Below, one piece after another: positions 27,331-35,009 of a stretch of DNA of 64,000 bases. Where the stretch lies: NCBI RefSeq assembly GCF_027484205.1, contig NZ_JAIXUB010000009.1, positions 62,001 through 126,000 on the forward strand. Direction: 5' to 3'. Below the pieces are notes generated by a model. The model was not told the DNA's origin. It worked only from the letters and a program-made list of their open reading frames with translations, and made no database searches. The position numbers and the translations under genes were made by a program. Each line of letters opens with the position of its first letter. The stretch's first letter is position 1. The DNA is from Flavobacterium sp. Its GTDB lineage: Bacteria > Bacteroidota > Bacteroidia > Flavobacteriales > Flavobacteriaceae.

Positions 27331-28584
27331 TTATTCTTCTAATTTTTTAAATAACACACAAGCATTATGTCCACCAAAGCCAAAAGTATTACTCATAGCT
27401 ACTTTGATTTCTCTATTTTGTGGTTTGTTTAAAGTTAAATTCAACGACGGATCAATATTTTCGTCTACAACAGTATGATTAATTGTTGGAGGAACAATAC
27501 TATGTTTCATTGCTAAAATAACAGCAATTGCTTCAATCGCACCAGCAGCACCAAGTAAATGTCCTGTCATTGATTTGGTTGAATTGATGTTGATAGTTTT
27601 AGCATGAGCACCAAAAACATGACTAATTGCTTTCAATTCAGCAACATCACCAAGTGGTGTCGAAGTTCCGTGTGTATTGATATGATCAACCATTTCTGGA
27701 GTCATTCCTGCATCACGTAACGTATTTTCCATAACGGCAATTACTCCAATTCCTTCTGGATGTGGAGCAGTTAAATGATATGCATCAGATGACATTCCGC
27801 CACCGCCAATTTCACAATAAATTTTTGCACCACGCGCTTTTGCATGTTCGTATTCTTCTAATACAATGGCACCTGAACCTTCACCAAGAACAAAACCGTC
27901 ACGTGTAGCATCAAATGGACGCGAAGCTGTTTCTGGACTTTCATTTCTTGTAGATAAAGCATGCATTGAATTAAATCCGCCCATTCCAGCAATAGTTACA
28001 GCCGCTTCAGAACCTCCAGTGATTATTACATCACACATTCCTAAACGAATATAATTAAAAGCATCAATCATCGCATTAGCAGAAGATGCACAAGCAGAAA
28101 CTGTTGTATAATTTGGACCCATATAGCCATTTCTCATAGAAATATGAGCTGGAGCAATATCGGCAATCATTTTTGGGATAAAGAATGGATTAAATTTTGG
28201 AGTTCCATCGCCTTTAGCATAGTACATTACTTCTTCTTGAAAAGTTTCTAAACCGCCAATTCCTGCACCCCAAATTACTCCAACTCGATGTTTGTTTACG
28301 TTGTCATGAGTAATTCCAGCATCTTTAATAGCTTCATCACTTGCAGCAATTGCATAGTGAGAAAATTTATCTAATCGACGCGATTCTTTACGATCCATGT
28401 AATCTTCAATATTGAAGTTTTTTACTTCGCAAGCAAATTTTGTTTTATGCTTTTCAGTATCGTAATATGTTATTGGAGCAGCACCACTTTTTCCATTAAC
28501 TAAACCATCCCAATATTCTTGAATGGAATTACCAATAGGAGTTAATGCTCCAAGTCCAGTTACAACAACACGCTTTAATTGCAT
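27331..28584 (-). CDS. fabF: 3-oxoacyl-ACP synthase II
   Basis: This 417-residue condensing enzyme elongates acyl-ACP with malonyl-ACP in fatty-acid synthesis. The Cys-His-His triad is visible: Cys165 in TVSACASSAN, His305 in INTHGTSTPLGD and His342 in KSMTGHLLGAAGA. The C-terminal NTFGFGGHNACVLF is complete. It lies 185 bp downstream of acpP, whose product carries the substrate, with a terminator hairpin between them. Confidence 0.98.
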   Translation of the reverse strand: MQLKRVVVTGLGALTPIGNSIQEYWDGLVNGKSGAAPITYYDTEKHKTKFACEVKNFNIEDYMDRKESRRLDKFSHYAIAASDEAIKDAGITHDNVNKHRVGVIWGAGIGGLETFQEEVMYYAKGDGTPKFNPFFIPKMIADIAPAHISMRNGYMGPNYTTVSACASSANAMIDAFNYIRLGMCDVIITGGSEAAVTIAGMGGFNSMHALSTRNESPETASRPFDATRDGFVLGEGSGAIVLEEYEHAKARGAKIYCEIGGGGMSSDAYHLTAPHPEGIGVIAVMENTLRDAGMTPEMVDHINTHGTSTPLGDVAELKAISHVFGAHAKTININSTKSMTGHLLGAAGAIEAIAVILAMKHSIVPPTINHTVVDENIDPSLNLTLNKPQNREIKVAMSNTFGFGGHNACVLFKKLEE

Positions 28585-28727
28585 ATAATTTTTTTTAAAT
28601 GTATTTTAAACAAATAATACCCTGTTTTCTTTATAAATTGAGCTTAAAGATACAAGGGTATTTCAATATAGTGTGATTGAAATTCAATCAAAAATAGTTT
28701 AATTTTTTTCCAAATCAAAAAAATAAT

Positions 28728-28758
28728 AAAAACCCGCACACATTTATAGTGTACGGGT
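28728..28758 (-). terminator. Terminator or attenuator between acpP and fabF
   Basis: On the minus strand ACCCGTACAC pairs with GTGTGCGGGT (one wobble) around a 7-nt loop, followed by TTTTTATT. It would end a short acpP message and leave lower read-through to fabF. Confidence 0.8.
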
Positions 28759-28769
28759 ATTTTATTTTA

Positions 28770-29006
28770 TTATTTTTTTGCTTCTTCGATGTAAGAAATA
28801 GCTTGACCTACAGTAGCAATGTTTTCCGCTTGGTCGTCTGGAATTTGGATATCAAATTCTTTTTCGAACTCCATAATAAGCTCAACAGTGTCTAATGAAT
28901 CAGCTCCTAAATCGTTTGTGAAGCTTGCTTCTGTTACAACTTCATTCTCGTCAACGCCTAATTTGTCTACGATAATCGCTTTAACTCTTGATGCAATGTC
29001 TGACAT
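28770..29006 (-). CDS. acpP: Acyl carrier protein
   Basis: The 78-residue acidic four-helix protein has Ser37 in [12 protein letters not shown], the site for the 4'-phosphopantetheine arm. It carries growing acyl chains for fabF and the other fatty-acid enzymes. Length and charge are typical. It heads the minus-strand run ending in pyk and has a probable promoter about 30 nt upstream. Confidence 0.98.
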   Translation of the reverse strand: MSDIASRVKAIIVDKLGVDENEVVTEASFTNDLGADSLDTVELIMEFEKEFDIQIPDDQAENIATVGQAISYIEEAKK

Positions 29007-29036
29007 AATCTTTAATTTTAAAATTTAAATTGTTGG

Positions 29037-29044
29037 CAAAAATA
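29037..29044 (-). promoter_or_regulatory. Putative -7 box of acpP
   Basis: On the minus strand the sequence reads TATTTTTG, matching TAnnTTTG, and would give a leader of about 25 nt before acpP. No clear TTTG at the right spacing was found. Confidence 0.45.
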
Positions 29045-29181
29045 AAAAACTTTATTTTAAAACCACCTTTTAGTTAATAAATGTGAATACGAAATTAAAA
29101 AAATTATTTAACAATGACCTCATTTATATTATTTATTATCATTTATTATTCTTTTTTTTGCGTAATAAAAATTACAGGTAA

Positions 29182-29742
29182 ATGAGAAAAATAGTAATAT
29201 TCGCTTCTGGTTCGGGTTCTAACGCCGAGAATATCATATTACATTTCAATAAAAAAAATCTTGTGAACGTATTCGAAGTCTTCACTAACAATCCTAATGC
29301 CAAAGTGTTAGAAAGAGCAAAAAATTTAAACGTTCCTTCTCAAGTTTTCAATAGACAAGAACTTAACGAAGGAATTGTTTTAGAAAAATTAAATAAAATC
29401 CAACCAGATTTAATTGTTCTTGCCGGATTTTTATGGAAATTTCCTGAACACATTATAAAAGAATATCCAAATAAAGTAATCAACATTCATCCAGCGCTTT
29501 TACCAAATTATGGCGGAAAAGGAATGTACGGAATGAATGTTCATCAAGCTGTTTTAGAGAATAAAGAAACAGAAACAGGAATCACCATACATTATGTAAA
29601 TGAACATTATGATGAAGGCGAATTCATTTTTCAAAAATCTGTAAACATAGAAGATTGCAAATCCGCAGAAGAAATAGCTGATAAAATCCATATTCTAGAA
29701 CACCAATATTTTCCTGAAGTAATTGAAAAACTTTTAACTTAA
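29182..29742 (+). CDS. purN: Phosphoribosylglycinamide formyltransferase
   Basis: This 186-residue enzyme formylates GAR from 10-formyl-tetrahydrofolate in purine synthesis. It has the N-terminal FASGSGSNAENI phosphate loop, the active-site segment INIHPALLPNYGGKGMYG (Asn-His pair) and the ETGITIHYVNEHYDEG block with the catalytic Asp. The ATG at 29182 is well placed. It diverges from acpP and is followed 40 nt later by rnhA; purF lies 2 kb downstream. Confidence 0.96.
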   Translation: MRKIVIFASGSGSNAENIILHFNKKNLVNVFEVFTNNPNAKVLERAKNLNVPSQVFNRQELNEGIVLEKLNKIQPDLIVLAGFLWKFPEHIIKEYPNKVINIHPALLPNYGGKGMYGMNVHQAVLENKETETGITIHYVNEHYDEGEFIFQKSVNIEDCKSAEEIADKIHILEHQYFPEVIEKLLT

Positions 29743-29782
29743 TTCATAAATCATACTTCGTATTTCTAACTTCGTACTTAAT

Positions 29783-30262
29783 ATGTCACACCAAGTCCAC
29801 ATCTACACAGACGGCGCAGCCAAAGGAAATCCCGGAAACGGCGGTTATGGAGTAGTTATGGAACTTGTTGGTACATCGCATAAAAAAGAATTCTATGAAG
29901 GTTTCCGTTTGACTACTAACAATAGAATGGAACTTCTTGCCGTAATTGTAGGTTTAGAAAAGTTAAAAAATCCAAATATGAAAGTTTTAGTAATTTCTGA
30001 TTCTAAATATGTTGTCGATTCTGTTGAAAAAAAATGGGTTTTAGGTTGGGAGAAAAAAGGTTTCGTCAACAGAAAAAACTCCGATTTATGGAAACGCTTT
30101 CTAAAAGTTTACAGAAAACACCAAGTAGATTTTAAATGGATTAAAGGACACAACAATCATCCGCAAAACGAACGTTGTGATGAATTAGCGGTTTATGCAT
30201 CAGGTTTACCCAATTTATCTATTGATTCTTTTTATGAAAATGAAGATCGGAAGTTGCTTTGA
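29783..30262 (+). CDS. rnhA: Ribonuclease HI
   Basis: The 159-residue enzyme cuts the RNA strand of RNA-DNA hybrids. The acidic catalytic residues are in IYTDGAAKGNPGNGGYG (Asp), NNRMELLAV (Glu), VISDSKYVVDSV (Asp) and NERCDELA (Asp), and the WIKGHNNHPQNE loop carries the catalytic His. The gene ends ENEDRKLL. A degenerate copy of these last codons and the stop occurs 611 nt downstream, after the toxin gene. Confidence 0.96.
   Translation: MSHQVHIYTDGAAKGNPGNGGYGVVMELVGTSHKKEFYEGFRLTTNNRMELLAVIVGLEKLKNPNMKVLVISDSKYVVDSVEKKWVLGWEKKGFVNRKNSDLWKRFLKVYRKHQVDFKWIKGHNNHPQNERCDELAVYASGLPNLSIDSFYENEDRKLL
30230..30262 (+). repeat. rnhA 3' end, copy A of a flanking duplication
   Basis: The last 11 codons of rnhA including the stop match 30841-30873 at 26 of 33 positions. 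The two copies bracket the toxin-antitoxin pair. Confidence 0.6.
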
Positions 30263-30309
30263 TTTGATATTTTTTATACTTTTACTATAATTATTTATTC
30301 TACTTAATT

Positions 30310-30528
30310 ATGACAGCAACAGCATTGAAACACGTAAATGATAAATTGAAAAATTTACCAGATAGCTTAATAGATGAAGTAGAAAGTTTTATAGATTTTT
30401 TAGCTTACAAACATTCTCAAGAAAGTAATCAAATTCCTCAATGGCATAAAGATGAAGTTTCAAAACGTATAAAACTTAATAAAAAACCAGTTGATGCATT
30501 CGAAATGATAGATAATTTGGACGAATAG
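30310..30528 (+). CDS. DUF2281-type antitoxin
   Basis: The 72-residue protein begins with a helix LKNLPDSLIDEVESFIDFLAYKH, the typical N-terminus of DUF2281/VapB-like antitoxins. A charged C-terminal tail, which would bind the toxin, ends in IDNLDE. The toxin gene starts 3 nt after its stop. It should neutralise the RelE/ParE-like toxin and probably represses the pair. It lies directly after rnhA and appears inserted there. Confidence 0.82.
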   Translation: MTATALKHVNDKLKNLPDSLIDEVESFIDFLAYKHSQESNQIPQWHKDEVSKRIKLNKKPVDAFEMIDNLDE

Positions 30529-30531
30529 TAA

Positions 30532-30831
30532 ATGGCAAACTACACTATTACTGCAGATCCAAAAGTTAAGAATGATTTAATAGATGCTCGTGATTTTCTT
30601 AACTCAAGAAGAAAAGGTTTTGGTAAAAAATTCATACAAGAATATAGAACTACTTTAAAACATTTACAAAAAACTCCAAATTTTCAAGTTAGATATAATG
30701 ATGTTCATTGTTTGCCAATGAAAACTTTTAAATACATGGTTCATTTTAAAGTTGATCAAGAAAACAAAACAATTCACATTTATGCAGTGCTTTCAACATA
30801 TTTAAATCCTGATAAAAATTGGATTAAATGA
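30532..30831 (+). CDS. RelE/ParE-family toxin
   Basis: The 99-residue basic protein has the compact RelE/ParE fold pattern: helix DPKVKNDLIDARDFLNSRRKG, a second helix KFIQEYRTTLKHLQ, and strands FKYMVHFKVDQ and TIHIYAVLSTYLNPD. The family contains both mRNA interferases and gyrase poisons; the sequence alone does not decide which. It is paired with the DUF2281 antitoxin upstream (3-nt spacing), forming a type II module. Confidence 0.85.
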   Translation: MANYTITADPKVKNDLIDARDFLNSRRKGFGKKFIQEYRTTLKHLQKTPNFQVRYNDVHCLPMKTFKYMVHFKVDQENKTIHIYAVLSTYLNPDKNWIK

Positions 30832-30840
30832 TTTGTTATC

Positions 30841-30873
30841 TTATTTGAAAATAAAGATGGGAAGTTGTTGTAA
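30841..30873 (+). repeat. Degenerate copy B of the rnhA 3' end
   Basis: It reads in frame as LFENKDGKLL and a TAA, against FYENEDRKLL and TGA at the real rnhA end. It lies 9 nt after the toxin stop. Confidence 0.6.
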
Positions 30874-30906
30874 ATTCCCCAAAACTTTAAACCACAAATC
30901 CTTTTT

Positions 30907-30934
30907 AAACTTTTAAACTATAAACTTTTAAACT
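30907..30934 (+). repeat. Short tandem repeat upstream of PfkB gene
   Basis: AAACTTTTAAACT occurs at 30907-30919 and 30922-30934 (period 15), followed by two further partial AAACT units. It lies just upstream of the putative -7 box. Confidence 0.6.
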
Positions 30935-30948
30935 TCTAAACTAAAGTT

Positions 30949-30956
30949 TATCTTTG
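30949..30956 (+). promoter_or_regulatory. Putative -7 box of the PfkB-family gene
   Basis: TATCTTTG matches TAnnTTTG, 24 nt before the ATG. A good -33 TTTG is absent; the A/T repeat occupies that position. Confidence 0.45.
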
Positions 30957-30980
30957 CACCTTTAATTTGAAAACGTAAAA

Positions 30981-31904
30981 ATGAACAAACTTTTAATAGT
31001 AGGAACGGTTGCTTTTGACGCTATCGAAACTCCTTTTGGAAAAACAGATAAAATTCTTGGTGGTGCTGCAACGTTTATCGGACTTTCAGCTTCACATTTT
31101 AATGTAAAATCAGGAATCGTTTCGGTTGTTGGTGAAGATTTTCCACAAGAATATTTAGATTTATTGACAGCAAGAAATATCGATATTTCAGGAATTGAAA
31201 TCGTAAAAGGCGGAAAAACATTCTTTTGGAGTGGACGTTACCATAACGATATGAATTCTAGAGATACTTTAGCAACAGAATTAAACGTTCTTGCCGATTT
31301 TAATCCAGTTGTTCCTCAAGATTTCAAAAATGCCGAAGTAGTAATGTTAGGAAACTTGCATCCATTAGTTCAAACAGGTGTTTTAAATCAAATGACATCA
31401 ACACCAAAATTGGTTGTTCTTGATACCATGAATTTTTGGATGGATTGTGCTTTACCAGAATTATTAGACGTTATCAAACGCGTTGATGTAATTACAATCA
31501 ATGATGAAGAAGCACGTCAACTTTCTGGAGAATATTCTCTAGTGAAAGCTGCTGCTAAAATTCACACTATGGGACCAAAATATGTAGTGATTAAAAAAGG
31601 AGAACACGGTGCGTTAATTTTCCATAACGAACATATTTTCTTTGCACCAGCATTACCATTAGCAGATGTTTTTGATCCAACTGGAGCTGGAGATACTTTT
31701 GCAGGAGGTTTTTCAGGATTTATTGCTCAGCAAGGTGATGTCTCTTTCAATACTATGAAAACAGCTATTATTCAAGGTTCTAACTTAGCGTCTTTCTGCG
31801 TAGAAAAATTTGGAACAGAAAGAATGGAATCATTAAAAAAAGAAGAAGTGCAGGAAAGATTGAAACAATTCAAAGCTTTAACACATTTTGATATAGAATT
31901 ATAA
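30981..31904 (+). CDS. PfkB-family carbohydrate kinase
   Basis: The 307-residue ribokinase-like enzyme has an N-terminal GGAATFIGLSASHF substrate-binding segment. The C-terminal signature DPTGAGDTFAGGFSGF contains the catalytic Asp and anion hole. It phosphorylates a sugar or nucleoside with ATP; the substrate is not evident. It sits directly before purF, with a terminator between, so any purine link (for example a nucleoside kinase) is only suggestive. Confidence 0.9.
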   Translation: MNKLLIVGTVAFDAIETPFGKTDKILGGAATFIGLSASHFNVKSGIVSVVGEDFPQEYLDLLTARNIDISGIEIVKGGKTFFWSGRYHNDMNSRDTLATELNVLADFNPVVPQDFKNAEVVMLGNLHPLVQTGVLNQMTSTPKLVVLDTMNFWMDCALPELLDVIKRVDVITINDEEARQLSGEYSLVKAAAKIHTMGPKYVVIKKGEHGALIFHNEHIFFAPALPLADVFDPTGAGDTFAGGFSGFIAQQGDVSFNTMKTAIIQGSNLASFCVEKFGTERMESLKKEEVQERLKQFKALTHFDIEL

Positions 31905-31911
31905 TAAATTT

Positions 31912-31938
31912 ATGCCTCGAAATTTTCGGGGCATTTTT
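31912..31938 (+). terminator. Intrinsic terminator after PfkB gene
   Basis: ATGCCTCGAA pairs with TTCGGGGCAT (one wobble) around a 3-nt loop and is followed by TTTT. Confidence 0.75.
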
Positions 31939-31974
31939 ATTTGAAAATACAACACACAACTAAACTACAATACA

Positions 31975-33873
31975 ATGAGTGACGCAATCAAACACGAATG
32001 TGGAATTGCACTTTTACGATTAAAAAAACCGTTAGAATTCTACAAAGAAAAATACGGTTCGGCTTTCTACGGAATACAGAAAATGTATCTTTTGATGGAA
32101 AAGCAACACAATCGCGGTCAAGATGGTGCCGGATTCGCATCGATTAAACTAGATGTTGAACCAGGCGAACGATATATCAGTCGTGTTCGTTCTAACGATG
32201 CACAAGCGATTCAAGATGTTTTCAAACAAATCAACGAACGTGTAAATGAAGAATTGACGTTACATCCTGAATACGCTGATAATGTTGCGCTACAAAAAGC
32301 TAATATTCCTTACATCGGAGAATTATTTCTTGGTCATGTACGCTACGGAACTTTTGGTAAAAATAGTATCGAAAGTGTTCATCCGTTTTTGCGTCAAAAC
32401 AATTGGATGCATCGAAATCTTATTGTTGCCGGAAATTTCAACATGACGAATGTTAAAGAACTTTTCAATAGTTTGGTAGAATTAGGTCAACATCCTAAAG
32501 AAATGGCAGATACCGTTACCGTAATGGAAAAAATTGGACATTTTCTTGACGATGAAGTTACCGATTTATATCAAGAATGTAAAAACAACGGATTATCAAA
32601 AAGAGAAGCTTCACCTGTTATTGCTGAAAAACTTCCTGTTGCCAAAATATTAAAACGTGCTTCTAAAGGCTGGGATGGCGGTTATGCTATGGCAGGACTT
32701 TTTGGTCACGGCGATGCTTTTGTTTTTAGAGATCCAGCTGGAATTCGTCCAGCGTATTTTTATGAAGATGATGAAATTGTTGTAGTAGCTTCTGAGCGAC
32801 CAGTTATTCAAACCGTTTTCAACGTTGCTTTTGACAAAGTGCAAGAATTGCAACCAGGAAATGCTTTAATTATTAAAAAAAACGGAACCGTTACAGAAGA
32901 AGAAATTATTGTTCCAACAGTTAAAAAAGCTTGTTCGTTTGAAAGAATCTATTTTTCAAGAGGAAGCGATGCTGAAATTTATCAAGAACGAAAAGAATTA
33001 GGTAAATTAATACTTCCAGCAGTACTTGAATCGATTGAGAATGATACCGATAACACAGTTTTTTCTTATATTCCAAATACTGCAGAAACTTCATTTTACG
33101 GAATGGTGGAAGCAGCTAATGATTTCTTAAATCAAAGAAAGAACAAGTTTATCCTTGATAATAGAAAAAAACTGACCAAAGATTCTTTAGAAGAATTGTT
33201 AGCGGTTAAAATTAGAACGGAAAAAATCGCCATTAAAGATGCTAAATTAAGAACTTTTATTACCGATGATAGTAGTCGTGATGATTTGGTAGCGCATGTT
33301 TATGATGTCACTTATGGTGTTATAAAACCAGAAGATAATTTGGTAATTATTGATGATAGTATCGTTCGCGGAACTACTTTAAAAATGAGTATTCTAAAAA
33401 TGATGGATCGATTGAATCCAAAACGCATTGTAGTAGTTTCGTCAGCACCACAAATTCGTTATCCAGATTGTTATGGAATCGATATGGCAAAGCTAGAAGG
33501 ATTAGTAGCTTTTCAAGCAGCAATTGAACTTTTAAAAGAGAGAAATCAATATAAAATTGTAGATGAAGTTTATAAAAAATGCAAAGCTCAAGAAAACTTA
33601 AAAGACTCAGAAGTAGTTAATTACGTTACAGAAATATATTCGCCATTTAGCGATATAGAAATATCAAATAAAATTGCTCAATTATTAACTTCTGATGACA
33701 TAAAAGCTGAGGTAAAAATCATTTTTCAGTCGGTTGACAACTTGCATATTGCCTGTCCGAAGAATTTAGGCGATTGGTACTTCACTGGAGACTATCCAAC
33801 ACCAGGTGGAAATCGTGTTGTAAACCGAGCATTCATGAACTTTTACGAAGGAAAAAACGCTAGAGCTTATTAA
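31975..33873 (+). CDS. purF: Amidophosphoribosyltransferase (long Bacteroidota type)
   Basis: PurF makes phosphoribosylamine from PRPP and glutamine, the first committed step of purine synthesis. The catalytic Cys is in HECGIALLRL, eight residues after Met, so a short propeptide would be removed. The N-terminal glutaminase has HNRGQDGAG, GHVRYGTFG and VAGNFN; the PRPP motif is VIIDDSIVRGTTLK. At 632 residues it is well over 100 longer than E. coli PurF (505). The extra length lies partly in the glutaminase domain and partly in a C-terminal extension beyond the PRT core (KIIFQSVDNLHIACPKNLG onward). The extension's role is unknown. Confidence 0.93.
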   Translation: MSDAIKHECGIALLRLKKPLEFYKEKYGSAFYGIQKMYLLMEKQHNRGQDGAGFASIKLDVEPGERYISRVRSNDAQAIQDVFKQINERVNEELTLHPEYADNVALQKANIPYIGELFLGHVRYGTFGKNSIESVHPFLRQNNWMHRNLIVAGNFNMTNVKELFNSLVELGQHPKEMADTVTVMEKIGHFLDDEVTDLYQECKNNGLSKREASPVIAEKLPVAKILKRASKGWDGGYAMAGLFGHGDAFVFRDPAGIRPAYFYEDDEIVVVASERPVIQTVFNVAFDKVQELQPGNALIIKKNGTVTEEEIIVPTVKKACSFERIYFSRGSDAEIYQERKELGKLILPAVLESIENDTDNTVFSYIPNTAETSFYGMVEAANDFLNQRKNKFILDNRKKLTKDSLEELLAVKIRTEKIAIKDAKLRTFITDDSSRDDLVAHVYDVTYGVIKPEDNLVIIDDSIVRGTTLKMSILKMMDRLNPKRIVVVSSAPQIRYPDCYGIDMAKLEGLVAFQAAIELLKERNQYKIVDEVYKKCKAQENLKDSEVVNYVTEIYSPFSDIEISNKIAQLLTSDDIKAEVKIIFQSVDNLHIACPKNLGDWYFTGDYPTPGGNRVVNRAFMNFYEGKNARAY

Positions 33874-33927
33874 AAAAATCATAAATAGTGCATTTCATCG
33901 ATTATTATTGTAATTCATCAATAATAT

Positions 33928-33959
33928 TTTGTGACACATTGCACCGCCATATATCTTTG
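33928..33959 (+). promoter_or_regulatory. Promoter of small RNA copy 1
   Basis: TTTG at 33928-33931, 20-nt spacing, then TATCTTTG at 33952-33959: a full-consensus Bacteroidota promoter. The start is predicted at about 33966. Confidence 0.75.
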
Positions 33960-33965
33960 GAGAAC

Positions 33966-34034
33966 CATAGCATTAGTAGGTTAAGTTTATGGTAGATTTG
34001 GGGCAAAAAGGGTGAAAGAAATTTCACCTTTTTT
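33966..34034 (+). ncRNA. Tandem small RNA, copy 1
   Basis: This is a predicted transcript of about 69 nt. The stem CCATA (33965-33969) / TATGG (33988-33992) encloses an 18-nt loop. A single-stranded region with GATTTGGGGCAAAAAGG follows, then a terminator hairpin. A 39-nt block (33973-34011) recurs in copy 2 with one mismatch, at the same distance from its -7 box. The terminator stems differ in sequence. The family is not recognised; Rfam has Flavobacteria-specific RNAs to compare (for example Flavo-1). Confidence 0.68.
34011..34034 (+). terminator. Terminator of small RNA copy 1
   Basis: GGTGAAA / TTTCACC stem with a GAAA tetraloop and six T. Confidence 0.85.
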
Positions 34035-34136
34035 ATTTTCTATAAGTTCCTCTTTTAAAAAGGCGATTTTCACTCTCATTTGCCTATCATTCCAATATAA
34101 TTAACGATTTTCAGGTAGTAAAAATGCATTCATTAG

Positions 34137-34144
34137 TATGTTTG
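34137..34144 (+). promoter_or_regulatory. -7 box of small RNA copy 2
   Basis: TATGTTTG matches TAnnTTTG and lies 13 nt before the shared block, exactly as in copy 1. The -33 region (TTTT, about 25 nt upstream) is weaker. Confidence 0.6.
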
Positions 34145-34150
34145 CAATTC

Positions 34151-34221
34151 CATATATTTAGTAGGTTAAATTTATGGTAGATTTGGGGCAAAAAGGCGTC
34201 CGCAACTGTGGACGTCTTTTT
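34151..34221 (+). ncRNA. Tandem small RNA, copy 2
   Basis: This is a predicted transcript of about 71 nt. It repeats the layout of copy 1: CCATA (34150-34154) pairs with TATGG (34173-34177) around an 18-nt loop, the core at 34158-34196 differs at one position, and a terminator of unrelated sequence follows. Between the copies are about 100 nt without similarity, so the duplication is old except for the core. Confidence 0.65.
34195..34221 (+). terminator. Terminator of small RNA copy 2
   Basis: GGCGTCCGC / GTGGACGTC stem (two wobble pairs), AACT loop, then five T. Confidence 0.82.
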
Positions 34222-34239
34222 AAAATTCACACACACAAA

Positions 34240-34268
34240 AAAACCGGTTGCTACACACAACCGGTTTT
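34240..34268. terminator. Bidirectional terminator downstream of sodA
   Basis: AAAACCGGTTG / CAACCGGTTTT forms a perfect 11-bp stem with a 7-nt loop and A/T-runs on both sides. It mainly serves the minus-strand sodA. Confidence 0.9.
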
Positions 34269-34289
34269 TAAATTTATTAAAACAAAGTG

Positions 34290-34895
34290 TTATTTTGCTT
34301 CTGCGTATCTTCTAGAAACTTCATCCCAATTAATAACATTAAAGAAAGCTTCAATATAATCTGGACGACGGTTTTGATAATTTAAGTAGTAAGCGTGTTC
34401 CCAAACATCCATTGCTAAAATTGGAGTTCCACCACAACCAACGCCTGGCATTAATGTATTATCTTGGTTTGGAGTTCCGCAAACTTCCAATTTTCCGTCT
34501 TTAACGCAAAGCCAAGCCCAACCAGAACCAAATTGTGTTGCTCCAGCTTTTGCGAAAGCAGCTTTAAATTCTTCAAATGAACCTAAATCTTTTTCAATTG
34601 CAGCTAATAAATCACCTGTTGGTAATCCGCCACCATTTGGAGACATTACTGTCCAAAACAAATTATGGTTGTAAAATCCGCCACCATTATTTCTAACAGC
34701 AGCTTTAGTCATATCCAAATTTTTAAGAATTTCTTCAATAGATTTTCCTTCTAAATCTGTTCCTGCAATGGCCGCATTTAAGTTAGTTGTATATGCATTG
34801 TGATGTTTTGAATGGTGAATTTCCATTGTTCTTGCATCAATATGTGGTTCTAACGCGTCATAAGCGTAAGGTAATTGTGGTAATTCAAATGCCAT
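34290..34895 (-). CDS. sodA: Superoxide dismutase (Fe/Mn family, Mn-type features)
   Basis: From the ATG at 34895 ([20 protein letters not shown]) the product is 201 residues; the tracked start at 34985 adds 30 implausible residues. Metal ligands are seen in [26 protein letters not shown] and [17 protein letters not shown]. The Gln in GTPNQDN, in the C-terminal domain, and a Gly-rich segment before the second His resemble Mn enzymes rather than Fe enzymes; cambialistic use is possible. It removes superoxide in the cytoplasm. It diverges from the GNAT gene, and both promoters lie in about 100 bp. Confidence 0.94.
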   Translation of the reverse strand: MAFELPQLPYAYDALEPHIDARTMEIHHSKHHNAYTTNLNAAIAGTDLEGKSIEEILKNLDMTKAAVRNNGGGFYNHNLFWTVMSPNGGGLPTGDLLAAIEKDLGSFEEFKAAFAKAGATQFGSGWAWLCVKDGKLEVCGTPNQDNTLMPGVGCGGTPILAMDVWEHAYYLNYQNRRPDYIEAFFNVINWDEVSRRYAEAK

Positions 34896-34924
34896 GATAT
34901 TTTTATTTAAAGTTAATACTAAAA

Positions 34925-34953
34925 TTGATTTCAAATTTATACATTTATCTTTG
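34925..34953 (+). promoter_or_regulatory. Putative promoter of GNAT-addA pair
   Basis: TTG at 34925-34927, 18-nt spacing, TATCTTTG at 34946-34953. On the opposite strand TAAATTTG (34932-34939) is a possible -7 box for sodA, so the two promoters would overlap. Confidence 0.45.
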
Positions 34954-35009
34954 TAAATGAAAATACTTTTTTTACATAATTCCATTGAAAAAACCTATTA
35001 CAGAACTAT

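Noticed and set aside
34174-34359. 61-codon plus-strand ORF over the second small RNA, its terminator and the sodA 3' end
   Set aside because: It reads through two terminator hairpins and into antisense sodA. The copy 1 equivalent stops after eight codons.
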